A stretch of DNA of 64,000 nucleotides, taken from contig NZ_CP049249.1 of assembly GCF_011046895.1 (NCBI RefSeq), positions 1,088,501 through 1,152,500 on the forward strand, read 5' to 3'. Of the stretch, positions 44,235 through 54,189 are shown one piece after another. The notes beneath the pieces are model-generated. The model worked only from the letters and a program-made list of their open reading frames with translations. It did not search any database and was not told where the DNA came from. The stretch comes from Rhizobium rhizoryzae (GTDB lineage: Bacteria; Pseudomonadota; Alphaproteobacteria; Rhizobiales; Rhizobiaceae). Position 1 is the stretch's first letter. Each line of letters begins with the position of its first letter. The position numbers and the translations under genes were made by a program.

Positions 44235-46271
44235 ATGTCAAAGGATCATAAGGCGCAGAGCCTTCTCGACCCTGCCATTCTTCTGCCAGCCATGCGGGAT
44301 TCCGTTTTGAAACTGAACCCGCGGCAATTGCTGCGTAACCCGGTCATCTTCGTCACTGAGGCGGTGGCTGCAGTCGTTACCATCCTGTTTCTTCGCGATC
44401 TCGTGGTTGGAAACGGGCAAGCCGGGTTCTCCGGGCAGATTGCCGCCTGGCTGTGGTTCACCGTGCTGTTTGCAACATTCGCGGAAGCCGTTGCAGAAGG
44501 CCGGGGCCGCGCCCAGGCGGAAAGTCTGAAGAAAACCAAATCCGAAATGACGGCCCGGCGCCTGACATCGAACGGTGGCGAGGAAAGCGTTGCCGCGACC
44601 AGCCTCAAGGTTGACGACATCGTGCTCGTCGCAGCGGGTGAACTCATTCCCGGCGATGGCGAGGTCATTGAAGGGGTTGCATCGGTTAACGAGAGTGCGA
44701 TCACTGGCGAATCCGCGCCCGTGATCCGCGAATCCGGTGGCGATCGTTCCGCCGTGACGGGAGGGACGCAGGTGCTTTCCGACGAGTTGCGGATCAGGAT
44801 TACCGTCGCGCCCGGTTCATCCTTCGTCGATCGCATGATTGCACTCATCGAAGGGGCGCAACGCCAGAAGACGCCGAATGAAATCGCGCTCTCGATTCTC
44901 TTGTCAGGTTTGACACTGATCTTCCTGCTTGTCTGTGTCGCGATCTGGGGGCTGGCGGGCTATTCGGCGACGATCCTCTCCATCACCGTTCTTTCGGCGC
45001 TCCTGGTGACGCTGATACCGACGACGATTGGCGGGCTTTTGTCGGCCATCGGCATTGCGGGCATGGATCGTCTGGTCCGTTTCAACGTCATTGCAACGTC
45101 CGGACGTGCGGTAGAGGCGGCGGGCGATGTCGATACGCTACTCCTGGACAAGACCGGAACCATCACCTTCGGCAATCGCATGGCCAGTGATTTTCTTGCG
45201 GCCCCCGGTGTGACACAGCAACAGCTTGCAGAAGCCGCACTGCTGGCCAGCCTTGCCGATGAAACACCTGAAGGCCGTTCCATCGTCGCGCTTGCGACGG
45301 GTGAGTTCGGGATTGCTATGCCAGAGCAGCGGTTCGACGAGATCATTGCATTTACCGCCGAAACACGGCTTTCGGGCGTTGATCGGGATGGTCGAAGACT
45401 TCGAAAGGGTGCCGTCGATTCCATCCTCAGATTCGCCGGTGTGACGGATGCCGAGGCTCCGGCAGAGTTCCGCCGCGCGGTCGACATGATTGCACGAAGC
45501 GGTGGCACGCCGCTGGCTGTTGCAGACGGCAACAGGTTGCTGGGCGCCATCCATCTGAAGGATGTCATCAAGCCTGGCATCAAGGAGCGTTTCGCAGCTC
45601 TGCGCGCCATGGGTATTCGTACGGTCATGGTCACCGGCGACAACCCTGTGACGGCTGCGGCGATCGCGTCAGAAGCAGGGGTTGATGATTACATCGCTCA
45701 GGCAACGCCGGAAGATAAGCTGAACTACATCCGACGCGAGCAGCAGGGCGGTCGTCTGATTGCCATGTGTGGCGATGGCACGAACGATGCCCCAGCGCTT
45801 GCGCAGGCCGATGTGGGTGTTGCCATGCAGACCGGGACGCAGGCTGCGCGCGAAGCCGCCAACATGGTGGATCTTGATTCAAGTCCGACCAAGCTCATCG
45901 AAATCGTGGAGATCGGCAAGCAATTGCTGATGACCCGCGGGGCGCTGACGACGTTTTCCATTGCCAATGACGTGGCGAAATACTTCGCCATCATCCCGGC
46001 GCTTTTCGTCGCAACCTATCCGGCCCTCGGCGCGCTGAATGTCATGGGGCTGGCCTCTCCGCAATCGGCCATTCTCTCCGCCGTCATCTTCAATGCGCTC
46101 ATCATCATTGCGCTGATCCCGCTCGCCCTGCGCGGTGTTACCTATCGGCCGTCCGGTGCCGCAAGTGTGCTGCGACGCAACCTGCTGGTCTACGGGCTGG
46201 GTGGGTTGATCCTGCCCTTCATCGGCATCAAGGCAATCGATGTTGCCGTCAGCGCGCTTCATCTGGTGTAA
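44235..46271 (+). CDS. kdpB: potassium-transporting P-type ATPase subunit B
   Basis: This 678-residue catalytic subunit has the phosphorylated Asp305 in [13 protein letters not shown], the TGES loop ([12 protein letters not shown]) and the hinge [19 protein letters not shown] 44235, with GAGGAAAC upstream, was chosen over an upstream overlap frame. It hydrolyses ATP to drive K+ uptake through KdpA. Confidence 0.97.
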   Translation: MSKDHKAQSLLDPAILLPAMRDSVLKLNPRQLLRNPVIFVTEAVAAVVTILFLRDLVVGNGQAGFSGQIAAWLWFTVLFATFAEAVAEGRGRAQAESLKKTKSEMTARRLTSNGGEESVAATSLKVDDIVLVAAGELIPGDGEVIEGVASVNESAITGESAPVIRESGGDRSAVTGGTQVLSDELRIRITVAPGSSFVDRMIALIEGAQRQKTPNEIALSILLSGLTLIFLLVCVAIWGLAGYSATILSITVLSALLVTLIPTTIGGLLSAIGIAGMDRLVRFNVIATSGRAVEAAGDVDTLLLDKTGTITFGNRMASDFLAAPGVTQQQLAEAALLASLADETPEGRSIVALATGEFGIAMPEQRFDEIIAFTAETRLSGVDRDGRRLRKGAVDSILRFAGVTDAEAPAEFRRAVDMIARSGGTPLAVADGNRLLGAIHLKDVIKPGIKERFAALRAMGIRTVMVTGDNPVTAAAIASEAGVDDYIAQATPEDKLNYIRREQQGGRLIAMCGDGTNDAPALAQADVGVAMQTGTQAAREAANMVDLDSSPTKLIEIVEIGKQLLMTRGALTTFSIANDVAKYFAIIPALFVATYPALGALNVMGLASPQSAILSAVIFNALIIIALIPLALRGVTYRPSGAASVLRRNLLVYGLGGLILPFIGIKAIDVAVSALHLV

Positions 46272-46273
46272 AC

Positions 46274-46843
46274 ATGATCAACCATCTCAGACCTGCAATC
46301 ACTCTTCTGTTCCTCCTGACACTGGTGACGGGACTTGCCTATCCGCTGGCTGTCACCGGCATAGGTCGGGCTCTGCTTCCACAACAGGCGCAGGGGAGCC
46401 TGATCGAGCGCAACGGTCAGATCGTCGGCTCGCGGCTGATCGGTCAGAATTTCACGAGCGACCGCTATTTCTGGCCGCGTCCATCTGCCACGAGCCCGGA
46501 TCCCTATTCGGCCTCGGCGTCCGGTGGTTCGAACCTCGGTACGACCTCCGCCAAGCTGAAGGATCGTGTCGACGCGGATGTGAAGCGGCTCAGTGCGGCG
46601 GGCATTGCCTCACCGGTTCCCGCCGATGCGGTGACCACGTCCGGCTCCGGGCTCGATCCGCATATTTCCCCGGACTATGCTGCAGCGCAGGTGGCACGCG
46701 TTGCCAAGGCGCGTGGCGTCAATGAAGCCGACCTGAAGGGTCTGCTTTCGCGACTGTCCGAAGGTCGCGACCTGGGATTTGTCGGTGAACCGCGTGTCAA
46801 TGTGCTAGAGCTTAATCTGGCTCTTGATGAAATGAAGTCCTGA
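46274..46843 (+). CDS. kdpC: potassium-transporting ATPase subunit C
   Basis: This 189-residue protein has one N-terminal membrane helix ([21 protein letters not shown]) and a periplasmic domain with [21 protein letters not shown] and [21 protein letters not shown], all KdpC features. It begins two bases after kdpB and stabilises the pump. Confidence 0.95.
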   Translation: MINHLRPAITLLFLLTLVTGLAYPLAVTGIGRALLPQQAQGSLIERNGQIVGSRLIGQNFTSDRYFWPRPSATSPDPYSASASGGSNLGTTSAKLKDRVDADVKRLSAAGIASPVPADAVTTSGSGLDPHISPDYAAAQVARVAKARGVNEADLKGLLSRLSEGRDLGFVGEPRVNVLELNLALDEMKS

Positions 46844-46865
46844 GAATCGACAGAGACGAAGACGA

Positions 46866-49556
46866 ATGACGGACGACGATCGCGGCGATCCGCGCCGCCC
46901 TGACCCCGATGCACTGCTTGCCCTGGCGGATAAGGACCGCCGGGGCAAGCTCATCGTTTTTCTGGGGGCGGCACCCGGCGTGGGCAAGACCTATGCCATG
47001 CTTTCCAGAGCAAGAAGGCTGCGTGCCGATGGTGTCGATGTTGTCGTCGGTCTGGTGGAAACCCATGGCCGAAGCGAGACCGCAGCGCTTGTGGACGATC
47101 TGGAAGTTTTGCCCCGCCGTCGCATCAGCCATCGGGGCCGAGTATTGGAAGAGTTCGATCTCGATGCTGCGCTCGCCCGAAAGCCGGCGATCATTATCGT
47201 GGATGAGCTTGCGCATTCGAACCCGGAGGGTAGCCGCCACCCCAAGCGCTATCAGGACATAGAAGAGCTCAGGGCTGCCGGTATTGAGGTCTGGACTGCG
47301 CTGAATATCCAGCATCTGGAAAGCCTTGCGGATCTGGTGGGCCAGATTACAGGCATCGTCGTGCGCGAGCGCGTGCCTGATATCGTGCTGAAGCGGGCCG
47401 ACGATGTTCTGCTGGTAGATCTGCCGCCGACGGAGCTCATACAACGGCTGAAGGAGGGAAAGGTCTACCTGCCGGAAAGCGCAAGCCGTGCGGTTGACCG
47501 ATTTTTCCGCCTCGGCAATCTGACGGCTCTGCGCGAGCTGGCCCTGCGTCGGACCGCTGACCGTGTGGATGATCAGATGGTTGATTATCTGCGGCAGAAC
47601 GCAATCGATGGACCATGGGCCACGGGTGAGCGGCTGATTGTCTGTGTCGGAGCAGATGAGCTGTCAGCCAGGGTGGTTCGGGTCGCCAGCCGCCTTGCGT
47701 CCGGTCTGAACGCGCCGTGGATCGTCGTATCCATCGAGAGGGCCGACCGTGAACTGGAGACAGCGGATACGCTGCGCCAGTTGGAAGCGTTGTTTCGCCT
47801 GGCGGAACAACTGGGTGCGGAAACGCGCCGGGTGATCGGTCAGGATTATGTCGAAGAAATCCTGAAACTTGCCAAGCGGGAGCATGCAACGCAGATTGTT
47901 GTCGGCGTGCGCAAGCGAGGCGGCCTTTCGCGTCTTCTCAAACGCTCCTTGCCGGATGAACTTGCGAGGCGTGCAGCCGGGATCGGCGTTCATTTTGTAA
48001 CGGCCGATCGACAGGAAAAAGCGGCCAGGAAAATTCCGCTTCCTGCGCTCTCCGTGGTAGGATTGCCGCGCTCTACTATGATAGCGGCCTCGTTCGTGGC
48101 GGTCGCAACGTCAATCGGCAAGCTGATCGACACGATCATCTATCTGCCCAATATCTCGCTCGTCTTCCTGTTGGGCGTTCTTGGCTCGGCGGCAATCGGA
48201 GGCTATGTGTCAGCCCTGATCGCGGCCTCCCTTTCGACGCTCGCCTATAATTTCTTCTTCATCGACCCTCTGTATACCTTCACGATTGCAGCGCCGCATG
48301 AGGTGTTCGCTCTCTTTGTCTTCCTAGCCGTTGCCATCATCTCCGGCGGATTTGCCTCCCGGATCCGCGAACAGGCCAATGTCGCGGGAACCCGTGCGAC
48401 CGCCCTGCAATCGCTCTATGATTTTTCACGCAAGCTTGCGGGTACAGACAAGCGCGATGATGCGATCTGGCTCGCCGTGTCGCAACTTCAGGCCAGCCTC
48501 AAGCGGCCAGTTGTCTTCCTGACCTTGTCTGCGGGAGAGCTGAGCGTCACGGCGGCTTGGCCGCCCGATACAGAACTGGACGTGACCGACATGGCTGCGG
48601 CGCGTTGGGCGGAAGCGAAACGAGAGGCCGCGGGTCATGCGACCGGCACATTGCCAAACAGCCGTTTTCAGTTTCGCCCGCTTCTTGGCCCTCATGGCAT
48701 CGTGGGCGTGTGCGGCATCGCCTATGACAAGGATGATGTCGATCCGGCATCGGAGCGATCGCTGTCGGCGGTGCTGGATCAGACAGCCATCGCGCTCGAT
48801 CGCGCCCGTCTCTCCGAAGAAACAATCCAGCAGGCAGCGCAGCTTGAAGGCGAGCGCTACAGGGAAGCTCTTTTATCGTCCATTTCTCACGACCTGCGCA
48901 CGCCGCTCGCCACGATCACCGGATCAGCCAGCAGTCTGATCGAGCTGGGCGACAAAATGAATCCAGAATCGCGACGGGATCTTCTGCAATCCATAGAGGA
49001 AGAATCGCAGCGGATGAGCCGCTTTGTGGCAAACCTGCTCGACATGACCCGGATCGAGGCGGGAAGCCTGAAACCGAAGCAGGACTGGGTGGATGTGGCG
49101 GACGTCGTACATTCTACCGTGGAACGCACGCGCAGATATGCCCCCAGCCGCCAGATCGAGACACGGGTGGCGCCCACCCTTTCGCTCATCCGGGGCGACA
49201 GCGTGCTTCTGGGCCAGGTTCTTTTCAACCTGCTCGACAATGCGATCAAATATGGTGGCAACGAACCTGTTGCCGTCTATGTCCGTCAGGATGACGACGA
49301 GATCGTCATCTCTGTGACCGATCTCGGGCGCGGAATTCCCGCCGAGGAACTGGAGCGCGTCTTTGAAAAATTCTATCGCCGTGGCAAGGCCGATGGCAGG
49401 GCGCCCGGCACAGGTCTCGGTCTCTCGATTGCGCGGGGTTTCGTACACGCGATGAATGGCACGATCCATGCCGAGAGCCCGGCTATACGCAAAAGGGGAA
49501 CGCGGATCGTGATGCGGTTCCCTGTGGCGGGTAATGCAGATATGGTCGAGGCATGA
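46866..49556 (+). CDS. kdpD: sensor histidine kinase KdpD
   Basis: This 896-residue sensor has an N-terminal KdpD domain with Walker A GAAPGVGKT (residues 34-42), a universal-stress-like domain (ERLIVCVGADEL), four membrane helices around residues 400-500, a GAF-like region, then the phosphorylated His675 in SSISHDLRTPL and ATP-binding boxes NLLDNAIKYGG and GTGLGLSIARGF. It senses low K+ or high ionic strength and phosphorylates KdpE. Its stop overlaps kdpE by four bases. Confidence 0.96.
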   Translation: MTDDDRGDPRRPDPDALLALADKDRRGKLIVFLGAAPGVGKTYAMLSRARRLRADGVDVVVGLVETHGRSETAALVDDLEVLPRRRISHRGRVLEEFDLDAALARKPAIIIVDELAHSNPEGSRHPKRYQDIEELRAAGIEVWTALNIQHLESLADLVGQITGIVVRERVPDIVLKRADDVLLVDLPPTELIQRLKEGKVYLPESASRAVDRFFRLGNLTALRELALRRTADRVDDQMVDYLRQNAIDGPWATGERLIVCVGADELSARVVRVASRLASGLNAPWIVVSIERADRELETADTLRQLEALFRLAEQLGAETRRVIGQDYVEEILKLAKREHATQIVVGVRKRGGLSRLLKRSLPDELARRAAGIGVHFVTADRQEKAARKIPLPALSVVGLPRSTMIAASFVAVATSIGKLIDTIIYLPNISLVFLLGVLGSAAIGGYVSALIAASLSTLAYNFFFIDPLYTFTIAAPHEVFALFVFLAVAIISGGFASRIREQANVAGTRATALQSLYDFSRKLAGTDKRDDAIWLAVSQLQASLKRPVVFLTLSAGELSVTAAWPPDTELDVTDMAAARWAEAKREAAGHATGTLPNSRFQFRPLLGPHGIVGVCGIAYDKDDVDPASERSLSAVLDQTAIALDRARLSEETIQQAAQLEGERYREALLSSISHDLRTPLATITGSASSLIELGDKMNPESRRDLLQSIEEESQRMSRFVANLLDMTRIEAGSLKPKQDWVDVADVVHSTVERTRRYAPSRQIETRVAPTLSLIRGDSVLLGQVLFNLLDNAIKYGGNEPVAVYVRQDDDEIVISVTDLGRGIPAEELERVFEKFYRRGKADGRAPGTGLGLSIARGFVHAMNGTIHAESPAIRKRGTRIVMRFPVAGNADMVEA

Positions 49557-50242
49557 ACCTTTCGCGCATTCTTGTCGTCGACGACGAACCCCAAATCCAG
49601 CGCTTTCTGAGGCCTGCGTTGACAGCAGCCGGCTATGACGTTCTGGAGGCTGTCAATGGCACCGAGGCGCTGAAGGCCGCAGCCACGCAGGCTCCGGATC
49701 TCATAATTCTCGATCTTGGTCTTCCCGATATGGACGGCAAGGATGTTGTGACGAGCCTTCGCGGCTGGAGCGACGTTCCGATCATCATCCTGTCGGCGCG
49801 CGACAGGGAGAGCGAAAAGATTCTGGCGCTTGATCTCGGTGCCGACGATTATGTCGAGAAGCCCTTCCGCATCGGTGAACTGACGGCGCGTATTCGCACA
49901 GCGCTTCGCCACAGGAACAGGCCGGACGCAATTCCGGCCATTTTGGAGGCGGACGGACTGCGTATAGACCCTGTGCGGCGTCAGATCACGCGCGGAGAGG
50001 ACATAATCCACCTGACTCCGAAGGAATATGATCTGTTGATCCTTCTGGTGCGCCACGCAGGTAAAGTTGTGACCCATCGAACGCTTCTGACGGCGGTATG
50101 GGGGCCGGCCCATGGTGACGATCTGCATTATCTGCGCGTCTTCATCGGTCAGTTGCGGCAAAAGATCGAACGCGATCCAGCCGAACCTCGCATCGTTCAG
50201 ACGGAACCAGGCGTCGGTTACCGGTTGATCGCGGAAGGATAG
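49553..50242 (+). CDS. kdpE: response regulator KdpE
   Basis: This 229-residue OmpR-type regulator has the receiver Asp54 in IILDLGLPDMDG, a conserved lysine in VEKPFRIGEL and a C-terminal winged helix (LTPKEYDLLILLVRHAGKVVTHRTLL). Phosphorylated by KdpD, it should activate the kdp operon, probably at the TTTATG-N5-CTTACA box at 42222. Confidence 0.96.
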   Translation: MNLSRILVVDDEPQIQRFLRPALTAAGYDVLEAVNGTEALKAAATQAPDLIILDLGLPDMDGKDVVTSLRGWSDVPIIILSARDRESEKILALDLGADDYVEKPFRIGELTARIRTALRHRNRPDAIPAILEADGLRIDPVRRQITRGEDIIHLTPKEYDLLILLVRHAGKVVTHRTLLTAVWGPAHGDDLHYLRVFIGQLRQKIERDPAEPRIVQTEPGVGYRLIAEG

Positions 50243-50349
50243 GGCGCACGCATTATGGAAGACCAAAGCGTGCGACTTTGAAAAATAACAACGCGATATC
50301 AGAGACATAAAACTTATAAAGAACGAATATGGGTGCATCGCTTGACGTA

Positions 50350-50365
50350 ATGTTATCGATAACAT
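50350..50365. promoter_or_regulatory. GntR/IdnR-type LacI operator before the ABC importer
   Basis: ATGTTATCGATAACAT is a perfect 16-bp palindrome 31 bases before the ATPase start. The same 16 bases recur at 57821-57836, and a near copy lies before the LacI gene at 55214-55227. It resembles the TGTTA..TAACA operators of E. coli gluconate/idonate repressors. Confidence 0.8.
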
Positions 50366-50396
50366 AGTGTTTGAACATGAGCTTTGGGAGGAGCTG

Positions 50397-51893
50397 ATGA
50401 ACGACGAAACGCTGCTGGAATTCCGGAATGTTTCAAAGGTCTTCGGCGGGACCAAAGCGCTGACGGATGTCTCGCTGGACCTGCGCAAAGGCGAAATTCT
50501 GGCGCTTCTTGGCGAAAACGGCGCCGGCAAATCCACGCTGATCAAGACTCTGGCCGGGATTTTCAAGCCAGATGGCGGCGAGATCCTGTTTCGCGGCCAG
50601 CCCTATAGCCATCGCCCGCCCAAGCCCAATGAGCGCCAGCCGGTTGCCTTCATCCATCAGGATCTGGGTTTGATCGAATGGATGACTGTCGGCGAGAATG
50701 TGGGATTGGCCCAGGGTTTTTCGATGCGCCGAAAGCTCATCGATTGGCGCGCCACGGAGCGGCGTACCGCGGAAGCGCTTAAGCTGGTCGGCTGTGATTT
50801 CGATCCATCGACACGCGTCCAGAACCTGACCAGAACGGAAAAATCGCTCGTTGCCATTGCCCGTGCATTGGCTGTCGAGGCTGATATTCTCGTGCTCGAT
50901 GAGCCGACGGCCAGTCTGCCTGCCGACGAAGTGGAGCGGCTTTTCAACGCCATCCGTCCGCTCAAGGAACGTGGCGTTGCCATGATCTATGTTTCTCATC
51001 GTCTGGATGAAATCTTCCGTATCGCGGATCGCGTTGCCGTGTTGAGAGATGGTCGCCTTGTCGGCCAGACGCCCGTTCAGCAAACCAATCCGGACGAGTT
51101 GATCCGCATGATCGTCGGTCGCAAGGCCGACCAGCTTTTCACGAAAGCGGAGCACAAGGCGGGCAAGACGCTTGTGTATGTCCGCAACCTGATGTGCAGC
51201 GGTGCGGGACCAGTAAGCTTCGACCTTCGAGAGGGCGAATTGCTGGGTCTTGTCGGGCTTCGCGGAGCGGGGCAGGAATTGATCGGACGCGCGCTTTTCG
51301 GATGTGAGGCCTATCGCGGCGATGTCCGTATTCATGGCGAGACCCCCGATCTCTCCAGCACGGTCACGGCAATCAAGTCCGGCATCGGGCTTATTGCCAG
51401 AGACCGAACGGAAGAGTCGGTCGCATTGTCGCTGTCGCTGCGGGAAAACACCTACATCAATCCATCCGCCTCCGGACGGGGTCTCTTCACCTTCAAGACA
51501 CCTGGCGACGAGGCCCGCGAGGCGGCGACGCTGGGAGATAAGGTCGGCCTGCGGCCCAACGATCAGAGCCTTGCGATCGAAGCGCTTTCCGGGGGCAACC
51601 AGCAGAAGGTTGTCGTCGGGCGCTGGCTGGCGACAAACCGCAAGCTATTGATTGCCGAAGATCCGACAGCCGGCGTCGATGTGGGCGCCAAGGCCGATAT
51701 CTATCGCCTGATCGCCTCCGCCGTCGAGTCCGGCCTGGCGGTTCTCGTCATCTCGACGGACTTCGAAGAAATCGCCCACATTTGCCACCGTGCCCTCATC
51801 TTTTCGCGTGGACAGATCGTCCGCGAGCTGTCTGGTACCGATCTCACAACATCCGCCGTCATTGCAGCGGCATCCGCATCCGAAGCGGCCTGA
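50397..51893 (+). CDS. sugar/sugar-acid ABC transporter ATP-binding protein (RbsA type)
   Basis: This 498-residue ATPase has two tandem nucleotide-binding domains: GENGAGKST in the first, with VLDEPTASLP, and a degenerate GLRGAGQEL in the second, with LSGGNQQKVVVGRW. ATG 50397 is directly behind GGGAGGAG. It is first in a three-gene CUT2 importer operon. The operator shared with the idn/gnt genes suggests import of gluconate, L-idonate or 2-keto-L-gulonate, but this is inferred. Confidence 0.9.
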   Translation: MNDETLLEFRNVSKVFGGTKALTDVSLDLRKGEILALLGENGAGKSTLIKTLAGIFKPDGGEILFRGQPYSHRPPKPNERQPVAFIHQDLGLIEWMTVGENVGLAQGFSMRRKLIDWRATERRTAEALKLVGCDFDPSTRVQNLTRTEKSLVAIARALAVEADILVLDEPTASLPADEVERLFNAIRPLKERGVAMIYVSHRLDEIFRIADRVAVLRDGRLVGQTPVQQTNPDELIRMIVGRKADQLFTKAEHKAGKTLVYVRNLMCSGAGPVSFDLREGELLGLVGLRGAGQELIGRALFGCEAYRGDVRIHGETPDLSSTVTAIKSGIGLIARDRTEESVALSLSLRENTYINPSASGRGLFTFKTPGDEAREAATLGDKVGLRPNDQSLAIEALSGGNQQKVVVGRWLATNRKLLIAEDPTAGVDVGAKADIYRLIASAVESGLAVLVISTDFEEIAHICHRALIFSRGQIVRELSGTDLTTSAVIAAASASEAA

Positions 51894-51909
51894 AAGGGGA
51901 GGAACCGCC

Positions 51910-52971
51910 TTGAACTCCATCCAGTCGACGGCGCTTGAGCCGACCAAAACAGAACTCGCCGGGTTGAACCGTCTCGAGAAAGCACAGCGCCTTCTACCGG
52001 TTTATGGTCTGGTGATCCTGACCGCACTGCTGATCGTGCTCTTCTCGCTGCTGCTGCCGGATACGTTTCCGACAATCCTGAACCTGCGCTCGATCATTGC
52101 AGCGAAGACCATCATTGCCATTCTTTCGTTGGCCGCGATGATCCCGATGGCCTGCGGGCGCATTGATCTCACCATCGGCTACGGCATCGTGCTCTGGCAC
52201 ATTCTGGCGATCAGCCTGCAGACAATGTATGGTTTTCCATGGCCGGTCGCGGTGCTTGTCGTTCTGGCGCTTGGGGCATTCACCGGCCTTCTCAACGGTA
52301 TTCTCGTTGAAGTAGCGAAGATCGACAGCTTCATTGCGACACTCGGGACAGGCACGGTGATCTACGCGCTGGCGCTGTGGCATACGGGTGGACGTCAGAT
52401 GATCGGTGTGCTGCCAGAAGGCTTCTATGCTCTGAACAGCACGATGTTTCTCGGGCTGCCGATCACCGGTTTCTATGTGCTGGTGCTGGCCGTCGCCATG
52501 TGGATCATCCTCGAATATACGCCGGTTGGCCGCTATCTCTATGCGATTGGTGCCAACCCGAAAGCGGCGGCGCTGAACGGCATTCCGGTTCGCCGCTTCG
52601 TCATGGCCGCTTTCATCGCGTCGGGAACACTGTCGGCAATCGCAGGTGTTCTCCTGGCATCCAAGCTGCGGATCGGTCAGGCGAGCGTGGGTCTGGAATA
52701 TCTGCTGCCAGCACTGGTTGGTGCCTTCCTCGGGTCGACGACCATCAAGCCGGGCCGCGTCAATGTCTGGGGAACGATGATTGGCGTTATCATTCTGGCC
52801 GTCGGCATTGCCGGTATCCAGCAATTTGGCGGATCGTTCTTCGTGGAGCCCCTGTTCAATGGCGTCACGCTTCTCGTCGCCATCGGCATCGCAGGATATG
52901 CGCAGCGCAGGAAGGGCTTCGCCGCAAAGGCACCGCCAGCCGAGCCCGCAAAGACAACAGCATCCAATTGA
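51910..52971 (+). CDS. sugar/sugar-acid ABC transporter permease (RbsC type)
   Basis: This 353-residue CUT2 permease has eight to ten membrane helices and the IAILSLAAMIPMACGRIDLTI segment common to the family, plus YLLPALVGAFLGSTTIKPGR. No suitable ATG is present; TTG 51910 was chosen because AGGGGAGGA lies seven bases upstream and it follows the ATPase stop by 16 bases. It forms the channel for the importer. Confidence 0.87.
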   Translation: MNSIQSTALEPTKTELAGLNRLEKAQRLLPVYGLVILTALLIVLFSLLLPDTFPTILNLRSIIAAKTIIAILSLAAMIPMACGRIDLTIGYGIVLWHILAISLQTMYGFPWPVAVLVVLALGAFTGLLNGILVEVAKIDSFIATLGTGTVIYALALWHTGGRQMIGVLPEGFYALNSTMFLGLPITGFYVLVLAVAMWIILEYTPVGRYLYAIGANPKAAALNGIPVRRFVMAAFIASGTLSAIAGVLLASKLRIGQASVGLEYLLPALVGAFLGSTTIKPGRVNVWGTMIGVIILAVGIAGIQQFGGSFFVEPLFNGVTLLVAIGIAGYAQRRKGFAAKAPPAEPAKTTASN

Positions 52972-53008
52972 ATTCAACGCGTAGAGTTTCTCGTGGGAGG
53001 AGAATAAC

Positions 53009-54106
53009 ATGAAGCGCAGACATTTTCTTCAGCTGACGACTGCCCTTGGCATGGTTGTCATGGCCGGTCCCGCATTGGCCGATGCCATGGCAGATGCGAA
53101 AGCCATGGTCGCGAAATATGCGAGCAAGGTCGAGAAATGGGATGGCCCGACAACGGGGCCGAAGGCACAAGCGTCCAAGACCATCGTTATCCTCGCCGCC
53201 GATATGAAGAACGGCGGTATTCTGGGTGTTACTAACGGCATCCAGGAGGCAGCAAAGGCAATCGGCTGGAAGGTGACTGTTCTTGACGGTGCAGGCTCGA
53301 TCGACGGCCGCACCGCCGCTTTCGGTCAGGCCATGACGCTGAAGCCGGATGGCATCATTATCAACGGCTTCGATGCTGTGGAGCAGAAGCCAGCCATGGA
53401 AGCCGCCAAGAAGGCCAAACTGCCCATGGTCTCCTGGCACGCTGCATCTGCTGTCGGGCCGGTTGACGAAGTCGGTGTATTTGCCAACGTTACCACGGAC
53501 GCCATGGAAGTGTCGAAAGCGGCTGCCAACTGGGCCTTTGTTGATGCAGCCGGCAAGCCGGGCGTCGTCATCTTCACAGACTCCACCTATGCCATCGCGA
53601 TTGCCAAGGCGGACCGCATGAAGCAGGAGATCGAAAAGCTCGGCGGAACCGTTCTCGAATATGTCGATACACCCATTGCCGAAACATCCCAGCGCATGCC
53701 GCAGCTGACGACGACGCTTCTGCAGAAATACGGGGCGAAGTGGACGCATTCGCTGGCGATCAACGATATCTATTTCGACTTCATGGGCCCATCACTGGCA
53801 GCGGTCGGCATCAAGGGTGATGGCGCGCCGAAGGCGGTTGCAGCTGGCGATGGTTCGGAAGGCGCTTACCAGCGTATCCGTGCAAAGCAGTATCAGGCAG
53901 TGACCGTGGCCGAGCCGCTGAACCTCCAGGGCTGGCAGTTGGTGGACGAGTTGAACCGTGCGCTCGCAGGCGAAAAATGGTCTGGTTACGTTTCGCCGCT
54001 GCATGTGGTGACGACGCAGAATGTTGAATTCGACGGTGGCCCGAAGAATACGTTCGACCCGGATAACGGCTATCGCGACGCCTACAAGAAGATCTGGGGC
54101 AAATAA
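53009..54106 (+). CDS. periplasmic sugar-binding protein of CUT2 importer
   Basis: This 365-residue binding protein has a signal MKRRHFLQLTTALGMVVMAG with twin arginines, cleaved near ALA-DA. An extra helical stretch of about forty residues comes before the binding fold (KTIVILAADMKNGGILGVTNG). GGGAGGAG lies upstream of ATG 53009. It ends in a strong terminator. Its ligand is probably a gluconate- or idonate-like acid, judging by the shared operator. Confidence 0.88.
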   Translation: MKRRHFLQLTTALGMVVMAGPALADAMADAKAMVAKYASKVEKWDGPTTGPKAQASKTIVILAADMKNGGILGVTNGIQEAAKAIGWKVTVLDGAGSIDGRTAAFGQAMTLKPDGIIINGFDAVEQKPAMEAAKKAKLPMVSWHAASAVGPVDEVGVFANVTTDAMEVSKAAANWAFVDAAGKPGVVIFTDSTYAIAIAKADRMKQEIEKLGGTVLEYVDTPIAETSQRMPQLTTTLLQKYGAKWTHSLAINDIYFDFMGPSLAAVGIKGDGAPKAVAAGDGSEGAYQRIRAKQYQAVTVAEPLNLQGWQLVDELNRALAGEKWSGYVSPLHVVTTQNVEFDGGPKNTFDPDNGYRDAYKKIWGK

Positions 54107-54134
54107 GCAAAGCCTGCAGCCTTACCTCCTGCCT

Positions 54135-54167
54135 GGCGCGGTCCTTCAAGTGGATCGCGCCTTTTTT
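54135..54167 (+). terminator. rho-independent terminator of the ABC operon
   Basis: GGCGCGGTCC (54135-54144) pairs with GGATCGCGCC (54152-54161) with one G-T pair, followed by TTTTTT, 28 bases after the binding-protein stop and before the convergent LacI gene. Confidence 0.85.
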
Positions 54168-54189
54168 GATTTCCATAGGATTTTGTAAA

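Noticed and set aside
42554-44236. 560-residue frame antisense to kdpA
   Set aside because: A by-product of GC-rich third positions in kdpA; composition is rich in Arg, Asp and Gln with no membrane or domain pattern.
49373-50566. 397-residue frame antisense to the kdpD end and kdpE
   Set aside because: It crosses two real overlapping genes and the next operator; no motif is seen.
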